Below are positions 24,465 to 37,362 of a stretch of DNA of 64,000 nt, in pieces. Position numbers and translations under genes: made by a program. The notes under the pieces are model-generated. The model was not told the origin of the DNA and ran no database searches. It saw only the letters and a program-made list of their open reading frames with translations. Every line of letters begins with the position of its first letter. Position 1 is the stretch's first letter. The DNA comes from Zygnema cylindricum (taxonomy: Eukaryota; Streptophyta; Zygnematophyceae; Zygnematales; Zygnemataceae), in contig JBBHKE010001874.1 of assembly GCA_037447655.1 (NCBI GenBank), positions 102,501-166,500 on the forward strand, in the 5' to 3' direction.

Positions 24465-26108
24465 GTATTCTTAAAAAGCTTCATGTTTTTCAAAAACTTT
24501 ACTTTACGAAAATCATATGCGAAGGAGGATGTTTAAATTGCTATGTCTGGAAAATTGAAAAGAGTATCCTCAGAAAACTATCTTCAAAAAAAAATGTTAT
24601 TTTTGAAAAGTATATATGTGGTGGAGGATGCTTCAACTTTTATGTCTTGAATTATTTTCTAAAGGTATTCTTGAAAAAAAACATTTTTTTAAAACAATAT
24701 ATGTGAAGAAGAAATTTAACTCTCATGGCTGGACTTATTGTCTGAAGGAGAAGCAAAGCAATGCATGAAATATGTTTGACAAACTTGTACTTAGAGAATA
24801 AGGAGTCGATCAAAAATGAAAATATTGTCCAATCAACTTAGAGAAAGCTGGGACATGGTAACCAAATAATGAGATCTGTCATCATTGAGTATGTAAAATC
24901 AAACTATCGAGGGCAATTGAATAAAAGTATACGAAAAATAACAGAATTGATCAAGAGTAAAAAAGAGTTGCTTTTCATGGTTATAAATGTATGAAAACAT
25001 ATATTTTTATACATTTGTATTAATTCAGATATGTCGATTGTGTAAAGGGAATTAATTAGTAATGAGACCGGGATGTTAAATCGATTTAGATTTAATAATA
25101 TTTTTTTCCTGTTCACGTTAAAAAGTATACGTGATTTTAATTTTTCCTTGACTTTAATTGAGGTTCCGTACAAAATAGCGTCAAGACCGAAAGTACAGCA
25201 ATATATAATTAGTGTGGTGTACGGATGATGTCAGACCGTACAAATTTGTACCTTTTTACTTGAAAATATTAAAAAATAATTATATATTATACGCGCATGC
25301 ATATGAACGTGCCCTAAAAAAATTGGTTCACTCTCGTCGCCAAAAACCTCGTTCGCACATGATCTCCTATAATCGTCTATTCTGCAGTGTGAACGTAAAA
25401 TATGTTCGCATGTGCGAAGTCATGATCTTACAGTTAAAGAAGTGAACTGTTTTTATTTTACACGTCCACGTAAACTGTCTTAAAACTGCGTACTCTTGCT
25501 TCATGTGATTTTTTCATGTTCAGTTTATATAAACACTATAACATGTATTTTGTCCAATTAGCGTCAATATGTACTCTATTTCAGTGCAAAGAACAAATTT
25601 ACCGTAAATTTTTATTCTAATATGATGTTTATATGTGATTTCACTCCCAATTAGAATTAATGTATACGTTAATAAGGGATCGAGATGACGATAGACCACA
25701 AATTACAATTACTGAATTAAAATAAATAGAATAAAAATACAACATTTGGCGTTGATGATATTTGGGACGGCTTAACGCCAAATGCGGACAATCCACATAA
25801 AAATGGATCCTTTATTGAACGAATCTCATCCATCCATTTTTTTTTTGTTTTTTTACGGTTTTGACGCTGCGCCGTCCTTTTGGCAAACGAACAGATCTCA
25901 TTCATTTCATCAAGAACAGACAAAATACAGCCGCCACCTTCATTTCGTTTCCATGGATTTGAGGTCGCATGTGGTGGCTCCTTCTCCCTTTGCATATGGG
26001 GCGTCACTCCATTTACCTCTTCATTGCCTCCGCCCCTCTTTCACGCTCCATTTTCATCCGAACCTACCTATGCTGATCTCCCTCTATTCTTTTTGAAACT
26101 TTTTTAAA

Positions 26109-26900
26109 ATGTGCTCCCTCCTGTTTGTGCCCTCTCCCTCTACCTTTCTTTGTCCCTCTCAATCTATCTCCATTCCCTCTCCCTTTCCCTCTCCCTCTCT
26201 CTTTCCCTCTCCCTTCCCTACTCTCTCACATTCCCTCGCCCTTTCCTTTTCCCTCTCCTTCACACCCTCTCAATCTGCCGCACTATCTCTCTTCCCCTAT
26301 TCCTCTCCCTCTCCCCACTCCCTCGATCTGCCGCTATTTCTCCCTCCCCCTTTCCCTCTCCCTTCCACACTCTCTCTTCCTCTCCCTCTCCCTCGATCTC
26401 CCTCTATCTCTCCCTCTCCCTCTCCCTCTCGTTTTAGCCCTCTTCATCTGCCGCATTATCTTTCTCCCACACTCCCTCTCCCTCTGCCCCTCCCTTGATC
26501 TCCCTCTATCTCTCCCTCTCCCTCTCCCTTTCCCTCTCCTTCTTGCCCTCTTCATCTACCTCATTATCTCCATCCCACTCTCCCTCTCCCTCTCCCCCTC
26601 TATCGATCTCCCTCTATCTCTCACTCTCCCTTTCCCTCTCCCTCTCCCTCTCACCCTCTCAATCTGTTGCACTCTCATCCTTTAACTCATACTCTCCCTC
26701 TCCCTCACCCTCTTAGACTGCCTCCTCTCCCACTCTCTCATCCTCTCCCTTTTACTCTCCCTCCCCAGTTCAAATTGCCGTACTCTCTAACACAAGATCT
26801 CCCTCTTCCTCTCCCATTTTCGTTTCCTTACAATCAAAATCATGTGGTTTCTCCTTCCTTTTCTCCCTCTCCCATTTAATCCCCTTTCTCCCTCTCTCCC
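26109..26900. repeat. 790-bp (CCCTCT)n polypyrimidine tract
   Basis: Mostly CTCCCTCTCCCT on the plus strand, broken every 60-100 bp by similar short inserts (TCAATCTGCCGC, TCGATCTCCCTCTATCTC, TTCATCTGCCGC), so it also has a longer irregular period. The overlapping Ser/Pro/Leu frames of up to 186 codons are artefacts. Confidence 0.88.
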
Positions 26901-27084
26901 ATTTACTCCTCTATTAAAATTATACATTAATGTCACTAATTTTTTTAACTAACTCCATTGGTGTATTTTTTTCTTTGTTGTAGGCACGGGATTTCATTTA
27001 GTGAGTTAATTGTGAGGGAGGAACAAATGCACGGATTGTGGGAATGTCATGGAGTTTTCTGTTGAAATAAGTAGTTTTTTGTAT

Positions 27085-27190
27085 TTTCTAGTTTAAAATA
27101 AATTAGCGGAAACATATATAAGAAATGATGGCAGCCTGCCTCCATCTCTTCTCTCTCTCCCCCATACTTGTTGTAGTCACTGATAGACTA
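27085..27190 (+). mobile_element. Degenerate fragment of LTR type C
   Basis: GGCAGCCTGCCTCCATCTC through CCCCCATACTTGTTGTAGTC matches the first 150 bp of the LTR at 45017 (GGACAGCCTGCCTCCACCTC, CCCCCATACTTGTTTTAGTC). No other part of the element was recognised here. Confidence 0.6.
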
Positions 27191-27564
27191 ATATTTTATT
27201 TAAGTTTGAAAAATAGGTTGGTTGTACATATTGTAGTTTTTTTATGGTGAACCTCTTTGTCATTCTTAGGCGAAAAGGATTGAATTTCTTTCCAAGTGTA
27301 TTATTGTAATATATTTATAATTGTAATTCATTTTGATGTTGTTGCAATGACGGGTGTTGTGATTTTAATTCTCCATGTTTTGTAAATGTTAAACGATACA
27401 CTTGATGAAGTGCGTGGGCATTGTTAACTATTTTGGTTGTCACACATGTGATTGTTCTTTCTCACTCTCTTTTTTTCTAGTTGTCACACTATTTTCATTT
27501 TATTATTTATTTTATCTCAGTCAATCTCCATTTTTTTTGTCTGTCTCTCTCTCTCCCTTATGGT

Positions 27565-28010
27565 GTCAGCGACGAGACTGTCTCGTCGATGAATGGTATG
27601 TTTTTCTATCCTGCCAGTCAACGACGAGAATTTCTCTGTGCTGAATGGCATGTTTCATTTTTCACCATTCATTACCGACACTATATCAACACAACACTAT
27701 CCGTCCCTCTAGTCTTCATATTCTCCGACTTGTGTTTTTATGTTCACACTTTTTTTAACATCTTTAAAATCCAACTTCATGGTTCTCTCTTTTCCTATCT
27801 GTCTCTATCCCATTCTTTCTTTATTTTTCTGTGCCTTTCTCTCACATGGTCTCTCTACTTCATATCACTGTTTGTCTTATCCTTGTTGTTTGTATTATGT
27901 CATACTATAATTTTTTCCATCCAGCGACGATGTTGTGTCGTCGCTAAATGGTATATTTCACATTCGGCCAATGGGCGACCACAATGTGTTGTCGCTGAAT
28001 GGGAGCATGA
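27565..28010. repeat. Cluster of AGCGACGA hairpins at the transposase 3' side
   Basis: Several short perfect hairpins: CGACGAGAC/GTCTCGTCG near 27570, AGCGACGA/TCGTCGCT near 27925, and weaker ones near 27620 and 27970. Most are followed by (G/A)AATGG(T/C)AT. The same motif clusters at 44640-44990, on the other side of the transposase remains, so these are candidate subterminal repeats of that transposon. Confidence 0.65.
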
Positions 28011-29937
28011 TACTCCAAACATAGATACGATTTTACACCGTCACTAAAAATACATTTCATCCACATTTTTGGCCATTCAGGTATCATAAACAATATGAAA
28101 ACAAAAAAATGAAAGAGGGATATATAACATTCAATGTCAAAGAAAGAAATACAATGTATACTGCATACTGCAGTAAAAGAAAAGTAAATGTATTAACCTA
28201 TAAAAAAAAACTAAAAAAAAAAAATCCACACTATTAGTAAAAAGTTATGCAAGCGGCCCATAATCCATTATACCGCCACTCCTAATTAAACCACCTCTCT
28301 AAATAGTGCCTCATAATCACTGTATTCCTCTAAGTCTTCGTCATGATTTGCTTCATCATCTTGAATGTCGGCCTTTCGAAAGAGTTGGAGTAAATCTCGT
28401 GTTGGAGCCGAAGGAGGTGGCACCTCGTCGCCATCGAAATGATTTCGCCATTTCATTATTATGACTTGCAAGCATGCTCTCCTCCCATTTGCCATCCTTT
28501 AATAACAATCCACATTGGATCATCGCCTTTTGTGCATATCCCATGCCATTTTTGTCCTTCATTTCGTTCACCTCTCGTATCGAATCGCGTGTCAACTTTA
28601 AGAAAAAGGCTTTACCCGGTCCAACTAACTTACCAGACCATTTTTGGCCCTTAGGTAAGGACCACTTGTGGCTCTCTACCCCCTTCATCTTCGAATCTTC
28701 CGATTTTCTTGACCACACCTCTTTGATTTTAGAAATTACAAATGAATCGGCAGGTTGCACTAAATGCGTTGCACACGGAGGAAAAAATTGGAGTGTTGTT
28801 CTCTTTCCGCGTAAAGCGGTGTTTAATTCCTCGGACATATTGTGATCGCCACAATTGTCCACAAATATAACCTTTTCACGCCCATCACGGTCTCTTTGGT
28901 ATGACCTCGGTTTGGCGATCCATTGCGGGAAGACCGTCTTTTCTCTCTAACCTTTCGGCCCGGTACTGTAACAAACTTCTACAAAAGAGAGTGGGGAAAG
29001 ATATTGAGTGAGGGAGGGAGAGAGAGGGCGAAAAGTGTATGGGGAGAAATCAATATAAACAACATATCACCCCCTATTTAATATTTTGGGTGTGGAGTAC
29101 AAGGGAAAATAAGTTAGACAATAGCGTCAATATTTACAAGGAAAAAAACACATATGGAAAGAAAAACACCTGGTATGTCATCGTGGATGCTCTTGATCGG
29201 GTAACTACGGAGCTTGTTGGCGAAAATTAACATAGGAGATTCAATTCGGGCGTTCACTCCGCCCGTGAGCCGAACCATCAAAGTCATCGACTCTCCACCT
29301 CCAGCAACATCCGCGTATTTGACCACCTCGTCCCCGCGAAAACCCAACGTCTTTTTGTTATCCATATTTACAATCACGTGGGTCTCGTCCATGTTTTTGA
29401 CTAAATCCTGGTTGTAGCGACCTAAAATCACAATAACACATAAAATTGTAAGAAAAACACAACACAGAAAAGTATGATGGTCGGGGCAACTACTTTCATT
29501 CGCTTATTTGCATTTATATCCCTAGAAAACAAAATTTTAAATAATATATGTAACATATATTGCACCATATAGCAATGAGTTGTACAAATGTTCAAAAAAA
29601 TTACCCGATGAAAATCCTATTTTTAATTCACCCATGTGATATGCTACTGTTTTTTCGATGTATTCCACCTTCTCCGGGCTTAATTGTAACTTTCCTTTTT
29701 GAGCCCTCTTGACAATTTTGTGTTTTTCGCAAAACTGTTGAGTCCATCACTTTGTCATTTTCATTTTTATCTCCTTACCTTTTTTGTCGATGATTGTCGC
29801 CTATTCTCCTCTATCATACGTTTAATGATATGAGCTGCCATGGTCCCTACAATGGTTTGCGACATTTTCATACCCGCCTTCTTGGAGTGGTAAAACTCCT
29901 CCACCAACTCCAAGTGCACTGCTATGACCCATAGAAA

Positions 29938-30948
29938 TTTAATTATGTGTCCTCCACCGGACCACAGAATACAAGAAGCCTCTGGATAGTATTTAACTAA
30001 CCCACTTCAAGCCACAACCACTGCTATTTAGGAAGGTAAAATGATAGTTTGACTGCACCCCTATGCAGCCATGACTACCCTGAGAGCGTAGCAAAAAAAA
30101 TCACTGAAAACGGCCAACCAGCCGATAAATTATAAGGTGGCAAAGATGCCAAGTTTATACAAACCCTCAAAGGGAGAGAGGTCACTACCTACCAAATTCT
30201 CTAAGTCATAAAACCCCTCTCAGAACCCCTATCTACTAACGAATGAACGAATCAAACGATTGTAGGGTACAGAAAGGTACTACCACCGATGTACTTTCTC
30301 TACGGCTTGTGTACGGCAAGGCCATTGAGTGGACGCGTGCCCACTTTTAATTCGTCCTTATGTTCCCCGGAATTCCCGCGACCAAATATCATCCCTCCAC
30401 GTGGAGCCACGTCATGCCACGTCCATAAACGCCAAAGTGACCATTCCCCGATCTCTGCAAAGATATACGCCGTCGGATTAAATCTGACATTGAATAACAG
30501 GCGTCGAAACAAATGTCTGATTCATTTGTTTCGTGCGAGATAATGTTTCGCACTATATATAACACTAAATTCTATGTTCTTTAGTTTGTCGTGCCGTTAA
30601 TCGAATTCATGGTCTCAATAGTGTTTAAATATTTATGAAACCTAATGTACCCTAACCAACTTCTACGACTGCTGGTTAGAGCTAACGGCTACGCCGCGCT
30701 CTGCCAGTTAGAGGTTCAAGTCCTACCAGACTCAATCATTTGTTGAGAGTGACACAAGGCACTCTTTAGTCCTGCCTGCTTAAGCTAGGACAGCCATGGC
30801 TAAGCCACCCTCTATGTCCCTTAGTGACTACGACAAGTATGGTGGGTAGAGAGAGGAGGTGGAGGCAAGCTGTCCGCCTTTTTTTTTTCCTATTTGTAGC
30901 AAATTATTTAGACTTAGAAAATACCATATTAAACTAATAATCTGAACA
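29938..30948 (-). mobile_element. Solo LTR of copia type C
   Basis: Reverse-complement homologue of the LTRs at 45017 and 50020 (shared GGACAGCCTGCCTCCACCTC near its start, GGCCAACCAGCCGATAA, and GTGTCCTCC near its end). Starts TGTTCAG on the minus strand. Flanks AGAAA (29933-29937) and GGAAA (30949-30953) are a near-perfect 5-bp target duplication. It interrupts the transposase; removing it restores an open frame. No internal region remains, so it formed by LTR-LTR recombination. Confidence 0.8.
30671..30724 (+). other. tRNA-like A box and B box antisense in LTR C
   Basis: GCTGGTTAGAGC (A-box-like, D-arm-like) and GAGGTTCAAGTCCT (B-box-like, T-arm-like) lie about 40 bp apart, as in tRNA genes. 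The second LTR C copy keeps them at 40550-40560 and 40588-40600 (GGTTCGAGTC). No acceptor stem is evident, so this is tRNA-derived sequence or a Pol III-type promoter, not a tRNA gene. Confidence 0.45.
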
Positions 30949-31077
30949 GGAAATTCCTTCCTCCCCCTAACCGGCAATGCCTTTGTCACCACCACACTTC
31001 TTTTTCCAAATCCCGTGGACGACAAAGTATGTTTCGTCGCCCGTATGTCTCTTAATGTCGCAACCAGGCCCTTCCAC

Positions 31078-31998
31078 TGTTGTTTTTGGAAAGCTTTAAG
31101 TCCCAGCAAATTTATAGGACGGCAGAAAAATAGATCTATAGGGACACGCGTCGTCACTTGAAGCATAGTGCAGGTTTTTGAATGGTACCGACAACGAAGC
31201 CTGCGACGCAACGGGACAAACGCAACTGCAAATATTTTGGTATAAGACAACGTAGTTGCTACGTAACAAAAAAAACGCAGCTGCGACAATTTTTGTTATG
31301 GGACAACGTAGCTGCTACGAAGCTACAGATATTTGAATGTGATCAGGAATCAGATTGCGCTGCTACGGTTGATATGAATCAAGTCAATGGACGAGATTCA
31401 TAAGAGAATAATTAAGTGACTCAACATCCGGATGGACGTACCCACACAATTGTCACTAAGCCAGGCGACAAGTATTTGAACAAATCACCTGTATAGGATT
31501 CATTTGAACAAATCATCTGTATAGGATTCTCAGTAATATTGATTGTACAGTGATAGATCAATTTTAGCGTGATTAGGAGCACTTAGACCTTAGTGGCAGT
31601 TTAGTTCTTTTGGACGTATCTTTTAGGAACACTTATATCGGCGGTACAACTCTATGTAATAGGACAAGTGAGTGAAGAGTATAAGACTTAGGACGTAGAA
31701 CATTATATATATCCAGACTTCCAGACTGTGTAATATGCAGACTGTTTTTGGGAAACTTCTGAGTTGCATATCTTTGTGTATATTGGATCAATTGAGTTGA
31801 AACTCTTGGAGTTATAATTCTTTGTGATATTATATACTGTGATATAGTTTGAAGCAGTTTGGTTTATTGTATCAGATTTGGTGAGCTGTAGAAAACAGCT
31901 ATTTGATAGGATTCTTGATAAGCTTCTGTGAGTGAGATTATGTCTAGTTCCACTACTATTGCTAATGCTCCACCTGCTCTGGTGGTTGTAGAACAATA
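31078..31998 (+). repeat. 5' LTR of element B
   Basis: Starts TGTTGTTTTTGGAAAGC; the end GAACAATA differs from the GAACAACA of the copy at 43561-44518, so the terminal CA is mutated. It contains the gag ATG 60 bp before its end. Confidence 0.85.
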
Positions 31999-32012
31999 GG
32001 TTATGGGCCTGT
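31999..32012 (+). promoter_or_regulatory. Primer-binding site of element B, initiator tRNA-Met anticodon type
   Basis: GGTTATGGGCCTGT follows the 5' LTR. Elements A and D have GGTTATGGGCCCAC here, the exact complement of the plant initiator tRNA-Met anticodon arm (GUGGGCCCAUAACC), not of its 3' end. The B copy has drifted at the last bases. Confidence 0.8.
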
Positions 32013-35000
32013 CATCAAGAATTCCTATTTTCTCGGGAGAAAAATACGCGTATTGGACGGATATGGTGGAAACACACTTAGAAAATGTTAATCTTTTGGA
32101 TATTTTGGATGGTTCCCTGGCGGAATCGGATCCGTCTTGTTCAAAGAAAAATTCGCAAGCTCGGTCAATTTTGATGTTCTCTATTTCAGAATAATTGTCT
32201 ATGTCACGGATAAAAATGAAAAAGGCGATCGATATCTGCAAATCTCTCAAGGATGATTTTGAAAAGGCTAATGTTCAGGAAGAACTATTTTTGGCTGGAC
32301 GAATTTGGGACTACAAATACACGAGTGGCACAATGGCAGAATATTCTAATAATTTTCGAACACTAATAGATTCTCATGCTTGTGCAGGCGAATCTTTTCC
32401 TCATTTCAGTAGGTTGCTTTGCTAATGAGTGGTCTTCCTAATACTATGAGAGCAGCGTTTGATAGGCTGAAACAAAAAGATAAAGCTAGCTATTAATTTG
32501 ATATTGGAAGAGGAGGCGGATTCTAAAATTTTTAATGGTGAAAAACAAGTAGAGACATTTAACACAAAATTTGACGAAAAAAGTCAGTTTAATTAGCAGA
32601 TAAATCAGCTTAATCAAAATCAGAATCAGTTTAGACAGTTTAATCCAAGAGGAAATAGACAATCTTTCAATGCTTCTTTTTATTGTAATGAAAAAGGTCA
32701 TGGATACAAATTCTGTCCTAAGCTTAAGAAAGCTAATAAAACAAATCTATATAGGCCTGGATGGCAGCAGAGTGAGTTTCATCAAGGCTTTACGGGATCA
32801 TCACAACTAGGAAATGCACTATTCTCGGCATTTTCATCTCATCACGACGAGTCTCTATCACTCTCTAACGAGGAGGATGATGATCTATTTGCTATGGCGG
32901 CAGCGATGGAGGGCGCTAAATACAATAGATGGATAATGGATACGGGAGCGTCGGCCCACATGTGCTGGAACAAGGCAGTTTTCAAAAATCTGAAATCAAC
33001 ACTAGAGAAAAATATCTACTATGCATGTGGAATGAGTTTGCAAACGCGGGTTGTAGGTGATGTCTTCTTGCTAGTTGATGTAGAGGGCAAGGCAGTTGAG
33101 AGAACTCTTCATATTGTTCTCTATGTCCCAGATTTTAAGAAAAAATTGTTCTCAACTTCTTTAGTAGAAAGTAAAGGGTTTGAGGTCAATCTGAAACATG
33201 GCAGGCAGGTTATTAGCAAAAATGGGAAAATTGCAGTTACAAGAACATTAGATGCCAGCAAAATGTATCGAATGGATATGCCCAATAATAAAGAAAATGA
33301 TGTTTTGTATTCTGGTGTATTATCCTCAGATGAGCTGTGGCATAAAAGGTTAGGCCATGTGAATTATGATAGTATGAAAAAGATGGTCAATGCTGGTAAA
33401 ATAGAAGGAGTCACTGTGTCAAACCAGTCGCGTAAAACGTGCGATGGATGTGCACTAGGAAAAATACATAGATTACCGTTTCCTCAAGAGTCTGAACATA
33501 TGTCTACTAAACTTTTGCAACTCATTCATTCTGATGTTTTCGGCCCTGCAAAGGTACCATGTGCCGGGGGGATGAAATATATGGTTACGTTTACAGATGA
33601 TTTTTTGAGGTTTACTAAGGTCTACTTCATGAAAGAAAAGAGTGAAGTCTTCACTCATTTTCAACGCTTCAAAGCGTGGGCAGAGAAACTACACGGTCTG
33701 CCGATTCTAGAGCTCAGATCGGACAATCGCGGGGAATATAAGTCAAAAAAGTTTGAAAACTTCTTAGTCAAAAAAGGTATAAGTCACAAATTGACTGTCC
33801 CATACTCTCCGGAACAGAATGGGGTCTCAAACAGACTAAATAAAACTATCACACAAAGCTCTCCGGCCATGCTTGCGGATAAGGACGTAGATCCGAAATT
33901 CTAGCCTGAAACATTAAATTGTGCAGTTTATATCAAAAATAAGATAGGTTCCAGATCGGTAGAAACCACTCCTTATGAGATCTGGACGGGTAGAAAATCG
34001 GATGTCGGTCACTTCAAAGTCTTTGGAAGTAAATGCTTTATTTTGGATACGTCTAATGATAGATGGAAAATGGATAACTCTAAAGGTTATAGAGTGATTG
34101 TTTTTGAGAGACTGAAAATCATTGTAGCAAGGAACATCGTTGTGAAAGATGAACTAGCCTCGATAGACTTATTTAAAATGACAGAGCAGCAAAAGCAGCA
34201 AAAAATACAGGAATATGTCATTTTAGATAAAATCCATAATATTGTCCCACAGATGCAAAATTCACCTGTGGTACCAGCGGAGTCGGAACATAATCGGGTT
34301 CCACAACAAGTTCGTTTTGAAGCGCAACAACAGCAGTCACTGCCTACGGATCGCAACTAGCGCAACAAGCGCAACGCACGAAATCCGACAATTTCATCCT
34401 CAGAATTTCCGAGGGAAGAAGATCTGGTAGCCGCCTGCAAGCAAGTTCTCACTTTGCTTACTCGGCAGCCTCAGGGGAGCCTCTGACCATACGGGAAGCC
34501 TTCTCATCATCGGAGCGGAATCACTGGATCGCGGTGGCAAATGATGAAATGAAGTCGATCATGGAGGCTCATACATGAGAGCTTGTGGACCTTCCTCCGG
34601 ATCGAAAAGCAATCGGCAGCAAATGGGTATTCAAGATTGAAGTTAAATCCAGATAATACCATTGAACGATACAAGGCTAGACTTCTGGCAAAGGGTTATA
34701 ATCAAATGGAAAGAATTGATTTTGACGAAATATTTTCTCCTGTTGTAAGATTTTCGACAATTAGGATTTTGTTACCTCTAGCTGCTATAGAAGATATGGA
34801 AATACATCAGATGGATGTAAAGACGGCCTTTTTGCATGGAGAACTAGAAGAGACCATTTACATGCAGCAGCCTGAAAAGTATGCAGAACCAGGAAAATAA
34901 CACTTAGTATGTAAACTGCTAAAATCATAGTACGACCTAAAACAGGCTCCGAGGTCATGGAATCTAAAACTTGATGAATTCTTAACTGGTCTAGGTTTTA

Positions 35001-36023
35001 AAAAGATAAGCTCTGATCACTCTTTCTATGTTTTAAAGGGTGAGGATGGAATAGTATATATAGCGGTATACGTTGATGATCTACTATTAGTTAGCAAATC
35101 AATGGCTGAAATTAACAAAATTAAAAATGCTTTAAAATCACGGTTCGAGATGAAAGACCTCGGTGAGGCAAAATATATTTTGGGAATTCAAGTAGAGAGG
35201 GAGAGGAAAACAGATTAATAAAATTGACTCAAAATGAGGCTATTGGAAACATGTTAGATGAATATGGAATGCGGGGGGCAAAAAGATGTGTAACACCAAT
35301 GGAGTTTCTGCATAAGTTAGAGGGGGAAGAAACAAAACCGGGTGTTATTGTCAGTGAAATTTTGATTCAGGGGAGGATGATCCTATGACACTGATACCTT
35401 ACAAACAGATAGTGGGAAGATTAATTTTTTCAAGAACTGTACCCGTGTGGATATTGCTGCAACAGTTGGGTGACTGAGCAGAAGTCTAGAGAATCCGAGG
35501 AAATCTGACCGTGATGCAGCAAGAAGAATTTTAAGATACTAGGCGGGAATTAAAGACCTCAAACTCACACTAGGCAGAGGAGAAGTGAAGCTGCAAACAT
35601 GGAGTGATGCAAGCTATGGCGACATGCCAAGTCAAAAATCCACAACGGGATTCGTTCTGCAAATTGGGAACGAGGCTTGCTGTTGGAGCAGCAAACTTCA
35701 AAAGTTCACGGCACAATCGACGATGGAGTCAGTATATATGGCAGCAAGCTCGGCCCTCAAAGAACTCATATGGGTAAAATCCATGTTGTAGGAATTCGGA
35801 TACATGCAGGTTGGTCCACAGATGATCTGGTGTGATAACCAGGCTGCCATTGCCATTGCTTCTAACCCAAGTCACCACTTCAAAAGCAAGCACATGGATG
35901 TAAGATTTCACTTTGTAAGGGAAAAAGTGTTAACTAGAATGATTAAATTATGCTATTTTCCAAATGCAAAAATGGTTGTTGATATGCTCACTAAAGCTCT
36001 TCTTGCTCCTAAGATGAAGTACT

Positions 36024-37348
36024 TGTTGTTTTTGAAAACTTAGTTTCGTGCGTACGGAGCGTTTCGTGCGTACGCGATGTTTCGTGCGTACGCATTTACG
36101 CGATATATTGTGGAGGTTCGAAAGGATTTATGGATTGGGGAATTAAATGTACACATAAAATTAATGGAGTAATTGAGTGGCGCGAAATGTGAGAGGAAAT
36201 GGACGGCGGATCGCGAAGCAATCCGACGTGAGATAATCGACGAAGATAAAATGGTACGTCGCACGTACGAAACATAATGCGACAGATGAAATTTATTACA
36301 TGGGACGCCGCCGGTACGGAGCGTCGTATTTAACAGGTGTACTTTAAGTTGTCGCTTATTGCGACATGAATTTATCGAAAATGACGTGTACCTTAAATGC
36401 GACAAGGCGCATTTATGACGAAGTACGTGATTTCGGTACGGACAGGATTTGGATCGTACGAATTGATTTCGGCAAGTTGTTCGAGGTACACGTGGAGGGC
36501 GGACGACGTCCACCGATATTTTTAAGGGACCACATTGTTTTTATGACACATTATCTAGTGGACCGTACATATGCGATGTCGGTTCACTACGTGGACTTAT
36601 CGACAAGTGACTAAGCAAGTTGTCACTTATGACGCGGATTTGTGGATGCGTCGGTGTAAATATTTGGAGAAACATTGTTTTGTCTTTTACATCATTATAA
36701 ATTAGTGTTGATTATGATGTTTATTTTTAAAGTGATCAATTAGGGTTTTGATAGTGTAATTTGTGTGTGTACGATGTCGTATTTGCAGACAAGTGTACGC
36801 TTACGATTGCTTGACTTTCAGGTGTACGCTTACGATTAGTTTGATTTAATGACAGTTACGTAATTTACGTTGGTTATTTTGACACTTAATGATTTGTTAA
36901 CAGCTCACAAGTGTATATATAGATTTGAGCTTCATTAGAATATTAATCAATGCTGGTTAGTAAAGTGGGGACCGAAGATGTAGACTTTTAGGGTTGTCGA
37001 TTAGGTCATGCACTTTGAATGATATAATGATTATTTAATTATACTTTGATTATACTTTTGTTTATGTGAAATGCATTTGTCTTTATTATTTATTTATGTT
37101 GTTTTATATATGTTTGATATGCATTGTTTATGCATTTGTCCTAGGGTTTGTTTATGTCGATTATTCCATCAAACCTTAGATGATGTCATAGGGTTTATTT
37201 ATGTTGATTATTCCATGAAACCCTAAATGTTGTTGTATGTTAAATGGAGGATGCATTTCAAATGATTGTTCGTCGACCTATTTTTGCTTAGCTTTTTGCA
37301 TGATAGTTTGGGTCGCTTCTGCGGTCTATTTTAGACCAAAGAACAACA
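36024..37348 (+). repeat. 5' LTR of element A
   Basis: Opens with three near-tandem TTTCGTGCGTACG strings and ends GAACAACA. The 157-codon minus-strand frame and 82-codon plus frame in it are repeated exactly in the 3' LTR and have no protein likeness. Confidence 0.92.
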
Positions 37349-37362
37349 GGTTATGGGCCCAC
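37349..37362 (+). promoter_or_regulatory. Primer-binding site of element A
   Basis: GGTTATGGGCCCAC directly after the 5' LTR, exact complement of the plant initiator tRNA-Met anticodon arm. Indicates priming by a cleaved tRNA half. Confidence 0.85.

Larger units (their letters stand above)
24465..27560. other. Intron or intergenic DNA with CT tract and LTR fragment
   Basis: 24465-26100 is AT-rich without convincing exons; it includes a GTAC-containing repeat (25180-25310) resembling 20500-20640. 26109-26900 is a CT tract and about 27085-27190 is a degenerate LTR fragment. Confidence 0.6.
28286..31077 (-). pseudogene. DDE_1-type DNA transposase, broken
   Basis: DDE_1 (pogo/CENP-B-like) transposase. 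Coding blocks in transcript order: 31077-30949 joined to 29937-29779 once the solo LTR is discounted, then 29734-29605, 29421-29170 and 28978 to about 28286. Phases fit. Visible features: a helix-turn-helix-like N-terminal part (WVIAVHLELVEEFYHSKK, LSPEKVEYIEKTVAYHMG), first catalytic Asp in NMDETHV, KTLGFRGDEVVKYADV, second Asp in IFVDNCGDHN and third Asp region in PPCATHLVQPADSF, then an acidic C-terminus (DDEANHDEDLEEYSDY). Breaks: TAG at 28949-28947 in the GPKG block, a frameshift near 28440-28490, the solo LTR in the first block, and copia B at 31078. By memory similar transposases occur in oomycetes and plants. Confidence 0.8.

Noticed and set aside
28439-28845. Plus-strand frames at 28439-28654 and 28474-28845
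   Set aside because: They are antisense shadows of the DDE_1 transposase, whose motifs lie on the minus strand.
30289-30543. 84-codon plus frame conserved at 40167-40421
   Set aside because: Both lie in antisense LTR C copies that are duplicates of each other; conservation reflects the duplication, and the frame is not kept in the LTRs of element C.
30671-30724. tRNA gene
   Set aside because: A- and B-box-like strings exist, but no acceptor or anticodon stem can be paired; kept only as tRNA-like sequence.
36040-36513. 157-codon minus frame repeated identically at 38284-38757, and the 82-codon plus frame at 36366 and 38610
   Set aside because: Identity is explained by the two young LTRs of element A; no family resemblance, and frames in LTRs are expected by chance.
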